Source: Bacteroidia bacterium
Lineage (GTDB): Bacteria; Bacteroidota; Bacteroidia; Bacteroidales; Azobacteroidaceae
Assembly: GCA_026000155.1 (NCBI GenBank)
Contig: BNYG01000026.1
Coordinates: forward strand, 1-29,843
Direction of reading: 5' to 3'
Length of the DNA stretch: 29,843 bases
Of this stretch, positions 6,530-15,344 are shown piece after piece. Within the stretch, counting starts at the first letter, position 1. Every line of letters starts with the position of its first letter. The notes under the pieces are model-generated. The model saw only the letters and a list, made by a program, of their open reading frames with translations, was not told the origin of the DNA and ran no database searches. Both the position numbers and the translations under genes were made by a program.

Positions 6530-7312
6530 TCAGGCTTTTTTTCGTATCCGGTGTTTCCAAAAATAATAAAGCAATCCCTGTATATGCTTTTTGTTCAATC
6601 GGGAAAAAATACGATGAGAAGATACCCGTTGATAGGCGTGATAAATAGCGGTTTGCGGCAAATAATAAACCGGATATCCGGCACGTTTCATGCGTAAGCA
6701 AAAATCGGCATCTTCCGGTCCGTAAAAAATCTTTTCGTCTAACCAACCGACTTTTTGCAACGCTTCTTTCCGTATTAACTGGCAAGCACCAATCACATAA
6801 TCGACTTCAAAAGGTTCTGCGGCCTCTTTATCATAATAAGCACCGGTTTTGGAAACCGGCAAATGCAACTTTTTTGCAAGGATTTGAAAACCGGCTTTTA
6901 TTTTTCCCCGGATACTTGGAAAAGGACGGCAACTATCCTGCACACTTCCGTCTTGTCCGTACATTTTACATCCGCACAAACCTACTTCCGGATGCTCTTC
7001 CATAAACGCCAGCATGGCATCCAAAGCTTCTTTTGTTACCTCCGTATCGCTATCCAACAACAAGATATAATCGCCAACAGCTTGCTTCATTCCCTGATTG
7101 CGAGCGACCGAAATTCCTTCGTTCCAGTTATTTTTCAAGACACGTACCCACGGATAATGCTCTCTTGTTTTGAGAAAACTTCCATCTCCGGAACCGTTGT
7201 CGATATAAATGACTTCCGAATCGAGATTTTTGTCCAAGAAAGAAATGGATGCTAAACTCTTGTCCAGGAAATGCCATGAATCATATCCGATTAGAATGAC
7301 AGATAGTTTCAT
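6530..7312 (-). CDS. Family 2 glycosyltransferase
   Basis: This 260-residue GT-A fold enzyme transfers a sugar from a nucleotide donor, probably a rhamnosyl- or similar transferase of the RfbN/WcaA type. The N-terminus (KLSVILIGYDSW) and IYIDNGSGDGS at about 35-45 are donor-binding. The metal-binding DxD is DSD at 87-89. FYGPEDADFCLRMKRAGY near 205-222 is the acceptor and catalytic region typical of GT2. The C-terminus is short and basic, with no transmembrane helix. The ATG overlaps the stop of the upstream radical SAM gene by 4 bp, so the two are coupled. The final codons and stop fall in a sequence shared with repeats at 2756-2775 and 3713-3731. Confidence 0.93.
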   Translation of the reverse strand: MKLSVILIGYDSWHFLDKSLASISFLDKNLDSEVIYIDNGSGDGSFLKTREHYPWVRVLKNNWNEGISVARNQGMKQAVGDYILLLDSDTEVTKEALDAMLAFMEEHPEVGLCGCKMYGQDGSVQDSCRPFPSIRGKIKAGFQILAKKLHLPVSKTGAYYDKEAAEPFEVDYVIGACQLIRKEALQKVGWLDEKIFYGPEDADFCLRMKRAGYPVYYLPQTAIYHAYQRVSSHRIFSRLNKKHIQGLLYYFWKHRIRKKA

Positions 7313-8763
7313 ATTGTTTTTTCTGTGGTTAATTTATTTTTTAAGGCTTTGAAAGCTCTGCAAAATTCCGAGAAGGAAGAAAAACGCCGCAGTTGCGAAA
7401 ATATGAAAGCGGGACGAGTAAAAAACCGGAGGTTATGCCAATAAAGCAGGTGTTCCATTTCTTTACTCGTCAAATTGGGATACGAGAGAATCGAATGATG
7501 CTGCACGTCCGTCGGAACATAATCACCGTTCACAATCCATCCGTTTTCTTTGGCTACTCCATAAAATTCCGTACCGGGGAAAGGAGCTACAATATTAATC
7601 ATCACCTGGTCGGCTTTCAATTTTATCGCCGTATCCAAGGTTTCCTTGATGGTATTTTTCGTTTCCAGAGGACTGGTACCTATCAGGATATTGAGTTTGA
7701 CCGGTATTTTATATTTATTCAGTAATTCGATGGCGTCAATAATTTGCACACGGGTCAGGTCTTTTTTGATGTATTTTAGAATTTCATCATCGAAAGACTC
7801 AACGCCCAAATCCACATAATGGCATCCGCTTTCGCCCAAAATCCGGGCAATACTCTCGTCAATGGCATCCGCCCGCGCCTGACAGCCCCAAATGATTCCG
7901 TGTTTTTTCAACGCATCGGCAATCGGACGCAAACGTTTTTCGGTGATGATAAAATTATCATCCATAAAACCAATGGCTTTGTATCCTTCCGAAGCTAATA
8001 AATCAATTTCTTCCACCACGTTTTCCACCGAGCGCATCGAAATAAACGGTTTTCTCCCGGTTTGCGATTTGGCATCCAATTCCCGGGCAAAAGTAAGCGA
8101 ACTCGGGACGCAAAAAACACATTTGAACGGACAATTACGGGATGTCACCATCGACGTATAGGGAGTACGTTTCAATTTAGGGTTGCTAAAATGTTCCCTA
8201 TTAATAAAATGCCGGGCGGGGAAAGGCAAGCTATCCAAATCCTTTAATAATTCGCGCGATGGATTATTCTTTATTGTACTGTCGTCGTTCAGGAAAGAAA
8301 TGCCTTTCAATTCCTTGAAATCGGTACCGGTAGCCAGGCACCGGCATAATTCCCGGATAGTCACATCCGGTTCGCCTCTGACAACGATTTGTTGCCGGTA
8401 TTGCAAAAATTCTTTTACATAAAAAGTAGGAGCAGGCCCTAAATAAATCAAATAGGCTTCCGGCGAATATTCATGTATCATGCGGGAAACTTCCATATCG
8501 TCACGCATCGACAAATTGACCGACCAGAAGATGTAAATCGTGGAATCGTCCTTCTGCAAGAATGCTTTCAATTTCTTTACATTTCGCCGGGTGGAAATAA
8601 AATCCTCGTAACTCACCGTATAGCCTTCTTTTTCCAATATAGCCGCAACGGTGAGTTCATAAATGTTCACCATAGGATATACCATAGTCGTGCAGCCGGC
8701 TGTTCGTTCCGCAGGCCGCTCTTTATGATTCAAAACCGGAGGTATCAGAAATGTTATTTTCAT
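7309..8763 (-). CDS. B12-binding-domain radical SAM protein
   Basis: This 484-residue protein has an N-terminal cobalamin-binding-like domain (about 1-150, with VNIYELTVAAILEKEGY near 32-48). The radical SAM core follows. The [4Fe-4S] motif is C211-x3-C215-x2-C218 in SRNCPFKCVFCVPS, and strand motifs such as GFMDDNF and VDLGVESFDDEIL fit the family. Such enzymes do radical methylations or rearrangements. The substrate cannot be told from sequence, and many family members do not bind cobalamin although the domain is present. It forms a translationally coupled pair with the GT2 gene, so a shared role in a cell-envelope glycan or glycolipid is likely but inferred. Nothing else of a pathway is adjacent. 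Confidence 0.9.
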   Translation of the reverse strand: MKITFLIPPVLNHKERPAERTAGCTTMVYPMVNIYELTVAAILEKEGYTVSYEDFISTRRNVKKLKAFLQKDDSTIYIFWSVNLSMRDDMEVSRMIHEYSPEAYLIYLGPAPTFYVKEFLQYRQQIVVRGEPDVTIRELCRCLATGTDFKELKGISFLNDDSTIKNNPSRELLKDLDSLPFPARHFINREHFSNPKLKRTPYTSMVTSRNCPFKCVFCVPSSLTFARELDAKSQTGRKPFISMRSVENVVEEIDLLASEGYKAIGFMDDNFIITEKRLRPIADALKKHGIIWGCQARADAIDESIARILGESGCHYVDLGVESFDDEILKYIKKDLTRVQIIDAIELLNKYKIPVKLNILIGTSPLETKNTIKETLDTAIKLKADQVMINIVAPFPGTEFYGVAKENGWIVNGDYVPTDVQHHSILSYPNLTSKEMEHLLYWHNLRFFTRPAFIFSQLRRFSSFSEFCRAFKALKNKLTTEKTI

Positions 8764-8850
8764 CTATATACCTAAACGTATTCAACGTAATTTTATTTTA
8801 GTTAGTAATTAAAAAAATGCACATTTACTACCAAATTGATTATTTCCTTT

Positions 8851-10524
8851 TCAACAGAAAAATAAAATAAGTAATTGTGCACACAATACCCTTAAGAACA
8901 TTGTCAACGGATAAACCGTTGCATAACTCACCGCCGGGGCATCATTTCCGGCAGTCGCATTGGAATACGCCAAGGCAGGCGGGTCGGTAGTACTGCCCGC
9001 CAATAATCCTATCAGGGTATAGTAGTTGAGTTTGAAAACCGAACGTCCCAAGATGCCTATAATTAACAGCGGAATCAGGGTAATAATCACGCCATAGCCT
9101 ATCCAATTCAAACCTCCGTCATTGACGATGGTAGAAACAAAATTTTCGCCGGCTTCCAATCCCACGCAGGCAAGGAACAAACAAATACCGATTTCCCGCA
9201 ACATCAGGTTAGCGCTCATGGTCGTATAAGTGACCAAATGATATTTCGGTCCGAAGATACTAATCAAAATGGCAACAATTAAGGGTCCGCCTGCCAAACC
9301 GAGTTTGACCGGTTGCGGAACTCCCGGAAATACAAAAGGAATACTTCCCAACAAAACCCCCAGGAATATTCCGATAAATATCGGTATCAGGTTCGGCTCG
9401 TTCAGGCGTTTCATTTGATTACCCAACACCCGTTCCACGCTTTTGATGGCATTTTCATCGCCTACCACCGTCACGCGGTCGCCTACTTGCAATTTCAAGC
9501 TCGGGTCGGCAATCAAATCCACTCCGGAACGATTGACACGGGTAATATTGACACCGAAATTTGTCCGTAAATTCAGTTGCCGGATGGCTCGTCCGTTTAC
9601 GCCTGTCTTGGTAATCAATATCCTGCGGGATACCAAATGCGTATCCAATACATCCCATTCTTCCTGACCCATTTCGATGGAGTGACCAAGAAAAACAGTC
9701 ACGGCTTCCCGGTTTTTGGGAGTGGTCGCTACATAAATTTTGTCTTTTTCGTGCAAAACCGTCCGGGAGGAAGCAATTTCTATTTGATTGTTTTCTGCAT
9801 GTAAAACCCTGGAAACAATGAATTTGCGTTCAATTAAATGATGGATTTCATGAATATTTTTTCCAAAAATAGCCGGATTGCTTACTTCCAATGAAATTAA
9901 TTCGATACTGTCATCTTTATTAGTGGCATTGCTATTCAAATCTTCCGTTTCTTTTTCAAGATTGACTTTGAAAATGTATTTCAGCGCCATAATAGAGGCG
10001 ATAATTCCGATTACTCCCAACGGATAAGCCACGGCATAACCCATGGCAATCGAAGAATCGCGCACTCCGGTCATATCGGAGAAAGCTTGTTGTGCTGCGC
10101 CCAGACCGGGCGTATTGGTTACCGCTCCCGACATGATACCGACCATCGTTTGTACCGGAATATTCGTTACGTAATGAAGAATTATGGTAGTAATTACTCC
10201 CAGGAAAACAATTCCCATCGCCAGCATATTGAGTGTAATTCCTCCTTTTTTGAAAGAAGAGAAAAATCCGGGACCGACCTGTAATCCAACAGAATACACA
10301 AAAAGTATCAAACCGAATTCTTTCATAAAATGCAGGATTTCATGATTGACTTTAAATCCGAAATGTCCGAGTAAAATGCCTACGAAAAGAACCAGGGTGA
10401 TACCTAAGGAAATACCGAAAACTTTAATTTTTCCCAACGGAATACCAATGGCGATCACGGCTGCAAACAACAAAACCGTATGGGCGACACCGTCACCCCA
10501 CAATAACTCGACTAACCAATCCAT
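8851..10524 (-). CDS. AspT/YidE-type putative transporter with two RCK_C domains
   Basis: This 557-residue inner-membrane protein has two blocks of hydrophobic helices (about 1-185 and 375-557). Between them lie two TrkA-C/RCK_C regulatory domains at about 205-290 and 290-370. The duplicated block with repeats such as GLGAAQQAF and [13 protein letters not shown] is typical of the aspartate:alanine exchanger (AspT) family, which includes YidE and YbjL. The substrate here is unknown. It is the last gene of an operon with a MarC-family protein (9-bp gap) and an aspartate kinase, so an amino-acid or dicarboxylate substrate is plausible by context only. Confidence 0.92.
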   Translation of the reverse strand: MDWLVELLWGDGVAHTVLLFAAVIAIGIPLGKIKVFGISLGITLVLFVGILLGHFGFKVNHEILHFMKEFGLILFVYSVGLQVGPGFFSSFKKGGITLNMLAMGIVFLGVITTIILHYVTNIPVQTMVGIMSGAVTNTPGLGAAQQAFSDMTGVRDSSIAMGYAVAYPLGVIGIIASIMALKYIFKVNLEKETEDLNSNATNKDDSIELISLEVSNPAIFGKNIHEIHHLIERKFIVSRVLHAENNQIEIASSRTVLHEKDKIYVATTPKNREAVTVFLGHSIEMGQEEWDVLDTHLVSRRILITKTGVNGRAIRQLNLRTNFGVNITRVNRSGVDLIADPSLKLQVGDRVTVVGDENAIKSVERVLGNQMKRLNEPNLIPIFIGIFLGVLLGSIPFVFPGVPQPVKLGLAGGPLIVAILISIFGPKYHLVTYTTMSANLMLREIGICLFLACVGLEAGENFVSTIVNDGGLNWIGYGVIITLIPLLIIGILGRSVFKLNYYTLIGLLAGSTTDPPALAYSNATAGNDAPAVSYATVYPLTMFLRVLCAQLLILFFC

Positions 10525-10533
10525 ATTTGTTTT

Positions 10534-11118
10534 TTAATTTCCTAATAACGTTGTTATATTGCTCATAAAAAGTCTTACTGCAATGGCTAAAAGTATGACT
10601 CCAAAGAATTTACGAAGCACATAAATGCCGCCTGCGCCGATTAGTTTTTCCACTAAATTGACATTTCGCATCACGAAAAATGCAATGACCATATTGAGCA
10701 CCAAAGCCGAAATAATGACGAAAGAATTATATTCGGCTTTTAATGAAAGTAAAGCGGTAAAAGCGCCCGGTCCGGCCAGCAAAGGAAAGATGATGGGAAC
10801 CATCGTGGCATTACTCGTCGGACTGTCCATTTTGAATATTTCCACGCCAAAAGTCATTTCGCAACCAATCACAAACAGCACGAGGGATCCGGCAACGGCA
10901 AACGAAGATACATCGACATTGAATAACCGTAATATTCCTTCGCCCACAAAAAAGAAGGCCAAAAGGATGAGAAACGAAAAAAAGGAAGCTTTCAACGGGC
11001 TGAATGTCTGATGTCTGTCCCTTAAATCCACAAATATCGGTAACGAACCGGTTACATCGATAATAGCAAAAAGTACAATAAATGCACTTAAAAAATCTTG
11101 AATATTAAACGTCCACAT
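10534..11118 (-). CDS. MarC-family integral membrane protein
   Basis: This 194-residue protein has about six transmembrane helices, the usual size of the MarC/UPF0056 family. Typical motifs are IDVTGSLPIFVDL near 21-33 and PLLAGPGAFTALLSL near 113-127. Family function is unresolved; E. coli MarC was once tied to antibiotic resistance but that was withdrawn, and some relatives are linked to amino-acid export. Gaps of only 9 bp to the aspartate kinase before it and the AspT-like gene after it place it in one operon. Confidence 0.92.
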   Translation of the reverse strand: MWTFNIQDFLSAFIVLFAIIDVTGSLPIFVDLRDRHQTFSPLKASFFSFLILLAFFFVGEGILRLFNVDVSSFAVAGSLVLFVIGCEMTFGVEIFKMDSPTSNATMVPIIFPLLAGPGAFTALLSLKAEYNSFVIISALVLNMVIAFFVMRNVNLVEKLIGAGGIYVLRKFFGVILLAIAVRLFMSNITTLLGN

Positions 11119-11127
11119 AATGACTGA

Positions 11128-12513
11128 TTAAGGATGAATACATAAGGCATCATTTAAGGCAATCACCGCATCGGCATATCTTTCGCGGGCAATCACAAAC
11201 TGCATATTGACCTGCTTTAAGGATTGTCCGAAACACTCGATGTTGATATTGTTATCGCTCAGCGCTTTAGCCGCTTTATACAGAAAACCCGGATGAGCAA
11301 TATTGGTTCCCATAGCACACACAAGAGCTACCGGTTTGACAGTCAACTGATAAACCAAATTTTTCATTTCCTGCAGCATTTTATGTGCATGCGGTTTATC
11401 CCAGAGTACCATCGTGATACTGTTCGCATTGGTCGATTTCAGGATATAACTGATGTGATGCTTTTCCATGATTTGCATAATCTTCAAGTCATAGCCCACT
11501 TCGCCCACCATCAAAGGGTCGTGTACTTCAAAAGCAATGACTCTATCGGTACCCGAAACGATTTCAATCTTGGGTTCGGGAGAAACATAATCATTCGAAA
11601 TCACCGTCCCCGGATGGTCGGGTTCAAACGTATTTTTGATACGGATTTTTATTCCTGCCAATTCCAAGGGTTTAGCAGCTTTGGGATGAATAGCTTCCAT
11701 GCCCACATCCGCCAACTGGTCGGCAATAATATAATTGGTTTTTCCTACCGGAATGGATTTATCTACACCCACCAATTTGGGGTCAGCGCTCGAAAGATGA
11801 TATTCTTTATGAATCACCGCCTCGTCCGCTTTCACTTCCACTGCTATTTTACTGAAAGTCACTTCGGAATACCCCCGGTCGAACGCCCGCATAATGCCTT
11901 CTATTCCTTTGGTATAGCCGGTAGCCACACACAAAGTCCGGGAATAATCGATTCCCTGAAAAGCCTTGTGAATCCGTTCGTCGATGGTCAACATTTCGTT
12001 GTCATTAAATCCGCACAAATCTATGAAAGTGGCGTTAATCCCATGATTATTCAGGATATTTACCGAGTTCCAAGCCGAATGCGCTTCGCCCAACGAAGCC
12101 AAAATTTCCCGCGCAGCCAAATAAATACTGCTTTTTTCCACATATCCCGATGCAAGCACCTGATACATAGATGACAAATAGGTTTTTGCCTGTTCGATGC
12201 GGTAGGTAATAAAACTGTTGGCTTCCGTCACATTCAGTCCGACAGCCACCAGCGATTGATTAATAGACAGTAATTTATGGCAAAGCTCGTCCAAAGCGAT
12301 TTCGTATTCCTCATTATGCAGGAATTTGGAATACACGCCCGGTTCGCCGGTTTTTTTATGTTCCAACAACCAGTTAGTCACGTTGTTGTAAGCGGAAACG
12401 ACAAAAATACGGTTATACATAGTTAATTCCGTCCGGTTCCGTTTGATGATATTATTCAAACAATCACCGAATTGCGACATGGACGTTCCGCCGATTTTTT
12501 CTACTGTAAGCAT
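11128..12513 (-). CDS. Aspartate kinase, ectoine-type subfamily
   Basis: The enzyme phosphorylates L-aspartate, the first step to lysine, threonine and methionine. The 461-residue protein opens with VEKIGGTSMS, where most aspartate kinases have KFGGTS. The VEKIGGTSMS start and the HKKTGEPGVY segment near 56-65 match what I recall of the Ask_Ect subfamily found in ectoine clusters, which also occurs in organisms without ectoine genes. No ectABC genes are present here. Two C-terminal ACT-like regions (about 315-385 and 390-461) suggest allosteric control. It heads a three-gene operon with MarC and AspT-like membrane proteins. A minus-strand -7 box TACTTTTG lies at 12531-12538. Confidence 0.88.
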   Translation of the reverse strand: MLTVEKIGGTSMSQFGDCLNNIIKRNRTELTMYNRIFVVSAYNNVTNWLLEHKKTGEPGVYSKFLHNEEYEIALDELCHKLLSINQSLVAVGLNVTEANSFITYRIEQAKTYLSSMYQVLASGYVEKSSIYLAAREILASLGEAHSAWNSVNILNNHGINATFIDLCGFNDNEMLTIDERIHKAFQGIDYSRTLCVATGYTKGIEGIMRAFDRGYSEVTFSKIAVEVKADEAVIHKEYHLSSADPKLVGVDKSIPVGKTNYIIADQLADVGMEAIHPKAAKPLELAGIKIRIKNTFEPDHPGTVISNDYVSPEPKIEIVSGTDRVIAFEVHDPLMVGEVGYDLKIMQIMEKHHISYILKSTNANSITMVLWDKPHAHKMLQEMKNLVYQLTVKPVALVCAMGTNIAHPGFLYKAAKALSDNNINIECFGQSLKQVNMQFVIARERYADAVIALNDALCIHP

Positions 12514-12530
12514 TTCTCTTAAATTTTCCG

Positions 12531-12561
12531 CAAAAGTACTACAATTTCTTGATACTAAAAA
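12531..12561 (-). promoter_or_regulatory. Likely promoter of the aspartate kinase operon
   Basis: Minus-strand TACTTTTG (12531-12538) matches TAnnTTTG. After 19 bp comes only a T-rich -33 (TTTT, 12558-12561). The predicted start is about 12 nt before the ATG, so the leader would be very short. Confidence 0.5.
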
Positions 12562-13389
12562 TTATAATTTCGATTGCAAGTATTCAATCCGTTTTCCGGC
12601 TTTGTCTTTTTCCTGTTTTAATTGGTCTATATCCTTCAATATAGCCGTAAAATCAACGGTTCTGACCAAAGAAAGTTTCTCGTTACCGGAAATAATGCGG
12701 GGAGAAACTTTTTTTCCACCCTCATATTCCATCGTAATTTTTTCCTGGGAATAGTTATAAATAAAAGGAATGACTCCATTGTCCCTTCCTTTTTGAAAAG
12801 TAACAATCTGGTAAGTGATGCCGGCGCCGTCTTTAAATGCATAATTCGCCCCGCCGTCAAAAGGAATGGCTTGTGTTTCAGCATATTCTCCTGAAGAAAC
12901 AGAAACTTTCAAGCGGTCGTACTGAATAGCAGCACCTTTGTAAACAGCAGTTAAAGCAATCTCATTCAATTCGTTGACACTTGTTTTGATAAAATTATCT
13001 CCCGAACTGATCGCCGGATTCCACGATTTATCCACATACCGGCCGTTCGCATCGTATTCCGTTTTCTCAAAAACAAAGTAGGATTTCATCGAATCAACTT
13101 CCGCTTGCCGGACGAACAGCAGGCTGTCGCAAAAAACCAAATTCCGTTCCTGTTCCTTGACTTCGATTTCCCGCATCAAATGAATCGCTTCTTTCTGTAC
13201 CTCGTAGGCTTTCGGAAAGTTTGTCTTCAATTCATCCAAGGTTTGCTTGGCAGAACCGTATTGGGCATTTTCGTATAAATTCCGGGCTTGTTCCAATTGC
13301 AGTCGAGCCGGTTCGTTTGTATGGCAGCCCGCCAAAAACAGGAAACCGACCAGCAGTAATCGTTTTATTTTATCTGTTAACATATTCAT
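12562..13389 (-). CDS. Lipoprotein of unknown function
   Basis: This 275-residue protein has a lipoprotein signal: basic MNMLTDKIKR, hydrophobic LLLVGFLFLAG, then the lipid-modified Cys at 22 (lipobox LAGC). Residues 30-75 are helical and read like a single TPR-type hairpin (QARNLYENAQYGSAKQTLDEL). The middle looks beta-rich, and the last 40 residues are a charged coiled coil (DIDQLKQEKDKAGKRIEYL). I do not recognise a named family; similar proteins seem common in Bacteroidales. It is probably attached to the periplasmic face of a membrane. A minus-strand -7 box TAATTTTG (13418-13425) overlaps the stop of the upstream gene. An internal start at Met3 is also possible. Confidence 0.8.
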   Translation of the reverse strand: MNMLTDKIKRLLLVGFLFLAGCHTNEPARLQLEQARNLYENAQYGSAKQTLDELKTNFPKAYEVQKEAIHLMREIEVKEQERNLVFCDSLLFVRQAEVDSMKSYFVFEKTEYDANGRYVDKSWNPAISSGDNFIKTSVNELNEIALTAVYKGAAIQYDRLKVSVSSGEYAETQAIPFDGGANYAFKDGAGITYQIVTFQKGRDNGVIPFIYNYSQEKITMEYEGGKKVSPRIISGNEKLSLVRTVDFTAILKDIDQLKQEKDKAGKRIEYLQSKL

Positions 13390-13422
13390 GAAGAGTAAAT
13401 GAAATAAAAATCCGGCACAAAA

Positions 13423-13911
13423 TTACGAATAATTTTTTGCATAAATCAGGACTTCCAAGTATTTGGCATCTATTTCGTCGAAAGCGTTTAATCGGTTGCT
13501 GTCAATATCCAAAACGCCAATGACATTACCTTCACTGAACAAGGGAAGCACTATTTCCGATTTTGATTCGCTGCTACAGGCAATATGCCCCGGAAATTGT
13601 TCCACATCGGGAACGATAATCGTCCGTTGTTCTTTCCAAGCCGTTCCGCAAACGCCTTTTCCAAACGGGATACGGGTACAGGCGACCGGTCCTTGAAAAG
13701 GGCCTAACACCAATTCATTTCCTTTCACCAAATAAAATCCGACCCAAAAGAAACCGAAAGCCTCTTTTAAAACAGCGGAGACAGTAGCCAGATTGGCGAT
13801 GAAATCCGGTTCATCGTCCATCAATGCTGTTATCTGAGGAAGCAGGGACTGATACTTTTCTTCCTTGGAACTGTTTTCTACATAAATTATTTTTTCTGCC
13901 ATGACATCCAT
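13423..13911 (-). CDS. msrC: GAF-domain free methionine-(R)-sulfoxide reductase
   Basis: This cytosolic single-GAF-domain enzyme reduces free methionine-R-sulfoxide. The three Cys expected for the fRMsr family are present: C78 (VACTRI), C88 (GVCGTAW) and C112 (HIACSSES), along with the closing GVLDIDSNR. The 162-residue length is normal for the family. The start could be Met1 (13911) or Met4 (13902, MAEKIIYV); the -7-like TATTTTTG at 13922-13929 lies only about 10-20 bp upstream, which favours a very short leader and leaves both possible. The name msrC follows the E. coli homologue. Confidence 0.88.
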   Translation of the reverse strand: MDVMAEKIIYVENSSKEEKYQSLLPQITALMDDEPDFIANLATVSAVLKEAFGFFWVGFYLVKGNELVLGPFQGPVACTRIPFGKGVCGTAWKEQRTIIVPDVEQFPGHIACSSESKSEIVLPLFSEGNVIGVLDIDSNRLNAFDEIDAKYLEVLIYAKNYS

Positions 13912-13994
13912 GATTTTTTTACAAAAATAAGTGATTTATTTTTATTTTGATAAATTATACGTAAATTTAACCCCCTGATTTAAGAATAGAAAAA

Positions 13995-14007
13995 AAGTTG
14001 ACAACTT
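13995..14007. promoter_or_regulatory. Small palindrome between divergent genes, possible operator
   Basis: AAGTTG (13995-14000) and CAACTT (14002-14007) are perfect arms around one base. The site lies 25 bp upstream of the Tat/NHL gene in the divergent region with the msrC-like gene. A role as a regulator site is only a suggestion. Confidence 0.3.
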
Positions 14008-14031
14008 AAAAACAAATAATTCGAGTTATTT

Positions 14032-15171
14032 ATGAAAAACACTACCAACAAATCTCGTAGAGATTTTATTACAAAAGCAGTTTCCGGTTCAGTAGCAGCC
14101 ATGGTTGCTCCTGCCGTATTTGCCGGTGAAAATGCGTTCACACGTGAGATAACTTCCACAGAAGATGTATTTGGCGCCAAAAGGTTAAACTTTGAGTGGG
14201 TACCCATGGATTTCACAATTCGTAAAATGCCGGATGTTGCGGCGGTAGCAGTCGATTCTAAAGACAATATCTACTACACAACCCGTATTTGCCCCGGCTT
14301 TGGTACGCACGTTGTCGTACTTGACCCGCAGGGTAAATATTTGCGCGGTATCGGCACCGCTTTTTTCAAAAACGCCCATGGTATAGCTATTGATAAAGAA
14401 GACAATCTCTATGTGGTGGATACCGGCGCCCATTGCCTATACAAATTCAAAACAGACGGCACGCTGCTGGCTACTATCGGAAACCCCAATCAGCCCAGTG
14501 ACAGCGGCTGTATCAATATGGATTTTCGCACCATTCAAAACTCAGCCGGACCTTTCAATTTTCCCTCCAAACTTGCCATAGCGGACAATGGCGAGTTGTT
14601 TGTGGCGGATGGCTATGGAAACGCGCGCATTCATCATTTTTCAAAAGATGGAAAATTGCTCAATTCCTGGGGAGAACCGGGAAAGGGGAAAGGGGAATTC
14701 AACGTACCTCACGGCATAGCCGTTGACCCTGACGGCGGCGATATTTATGTTTGTGACCGTGAAAATGAGCGGATACAGATTTTTGACCAGGCAGGCAAAC
14801 TAAAAACGATTTGGAACGATATTTGGCGACCCTGTGAACTGGTTATCCGTGATGGCTTTGCCTACGTTGCCGAACTGGGAGAATTGTTTTATCTTGACAA
14901 TGTGCTTTATCAGCCCGGAACGAAGCATCATCACTCTCAAATCAGGGTGTTTGATATTGCAACCGGTAAGGTGGCCGCGCAGATAGGCACCGCCGACAGT
15001 GGTGAGCATGGCAGTTTTTTTGCCCTGCATTGTATCACCTTGACCCACAAGAACGAGATTCTTGCGGGAGAAGTAAACTTCCCGCGTGAAGATGCCTGGA
15101 TATCGTATCCGGAAGGTCGAGGCATGTCCCATAAGTTCCATCCCTCATTGCAAAAGTTTAAGCCGGTGTAG
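14032..15171 (+). CDS. Tat-exported NHL-repeat beta-propeller protein
   Basis: The 379-residue protein starts with a twin-arginine signal (NKSRRDFITKAV at 6-17, then a hydrophobic stretch to AVFAGE), so it is exported folded. From about residue 70 it consists of NHL-type repeats of a six-bladed beta propeller (for example HGIAIDKEDNLYVVDTGAHCLYKF and HGIAVDPDGGDIYVCDRENERIQIFD, given here as pieces). Similar proteins are often labelled peptidyl-alpha-hydroxyglycine lyase-like, but that activity should not be assumed. GC-richer codon choice than its right-hand neighbours (many GGC, CGC, GCC) is noticeable. It stands alone, divergent from the msrC-like gene. Confidence 0.88.
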   Translation: MKNTTNKSRRDFITKAVSGSVAAMVAPAVFAGENAFTREITSTEDVFGAKRLNFEWVPMDFTIRKMPDVAAVAVDSKDNIYYTTRICPGFGTHVVVLDPQGKYLRGIGTAFFKNAHGIAIDKEDNLYVVDTGAHCLYKFKTDGTLLATIGNPNQPSDSGCINMDFRTIQNSAGPFNFPSKLAIADNGELFVADGYGNARIHHFSKDGKLLNSWGEPGKGKGEFNVPHGIAVDPDGGDIYVCDRENERIQIFDQAGKLKTIWNDIWRPCELVIRDGFAYVAELGELFYLDNVLYQPGTKHHHSQIRVFDIATGKVAAQIGTADSGEHGSFFALHCITLTHKNEILAGEVNFPREDAWISYPEGRGMSHKFHPSLQKFKPV

Positions 15172-15344
15172 AATCTTGTCAAAAATTACAAGAAACAGGA
15201 TTTGTGTAGAATATGTAAATAGGAAAGACCCCAATAAATTACTGTAAAACCGCGTTAATAATCAAAAGATGAGTATTTTTGCAACAAAGAAAAACATACC
15301 GGTACAATAGTTGGAGAAAATATTAACAATATAAATTTAGTATT

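Noticed and set aside
11224..12174. 316-codon plus-strand frame opposite the aspartate kinase
   Set aside because: Antisense shadow of a well-supported gene; composition rich in His, Phe and Arg as expected from the reverse strand.
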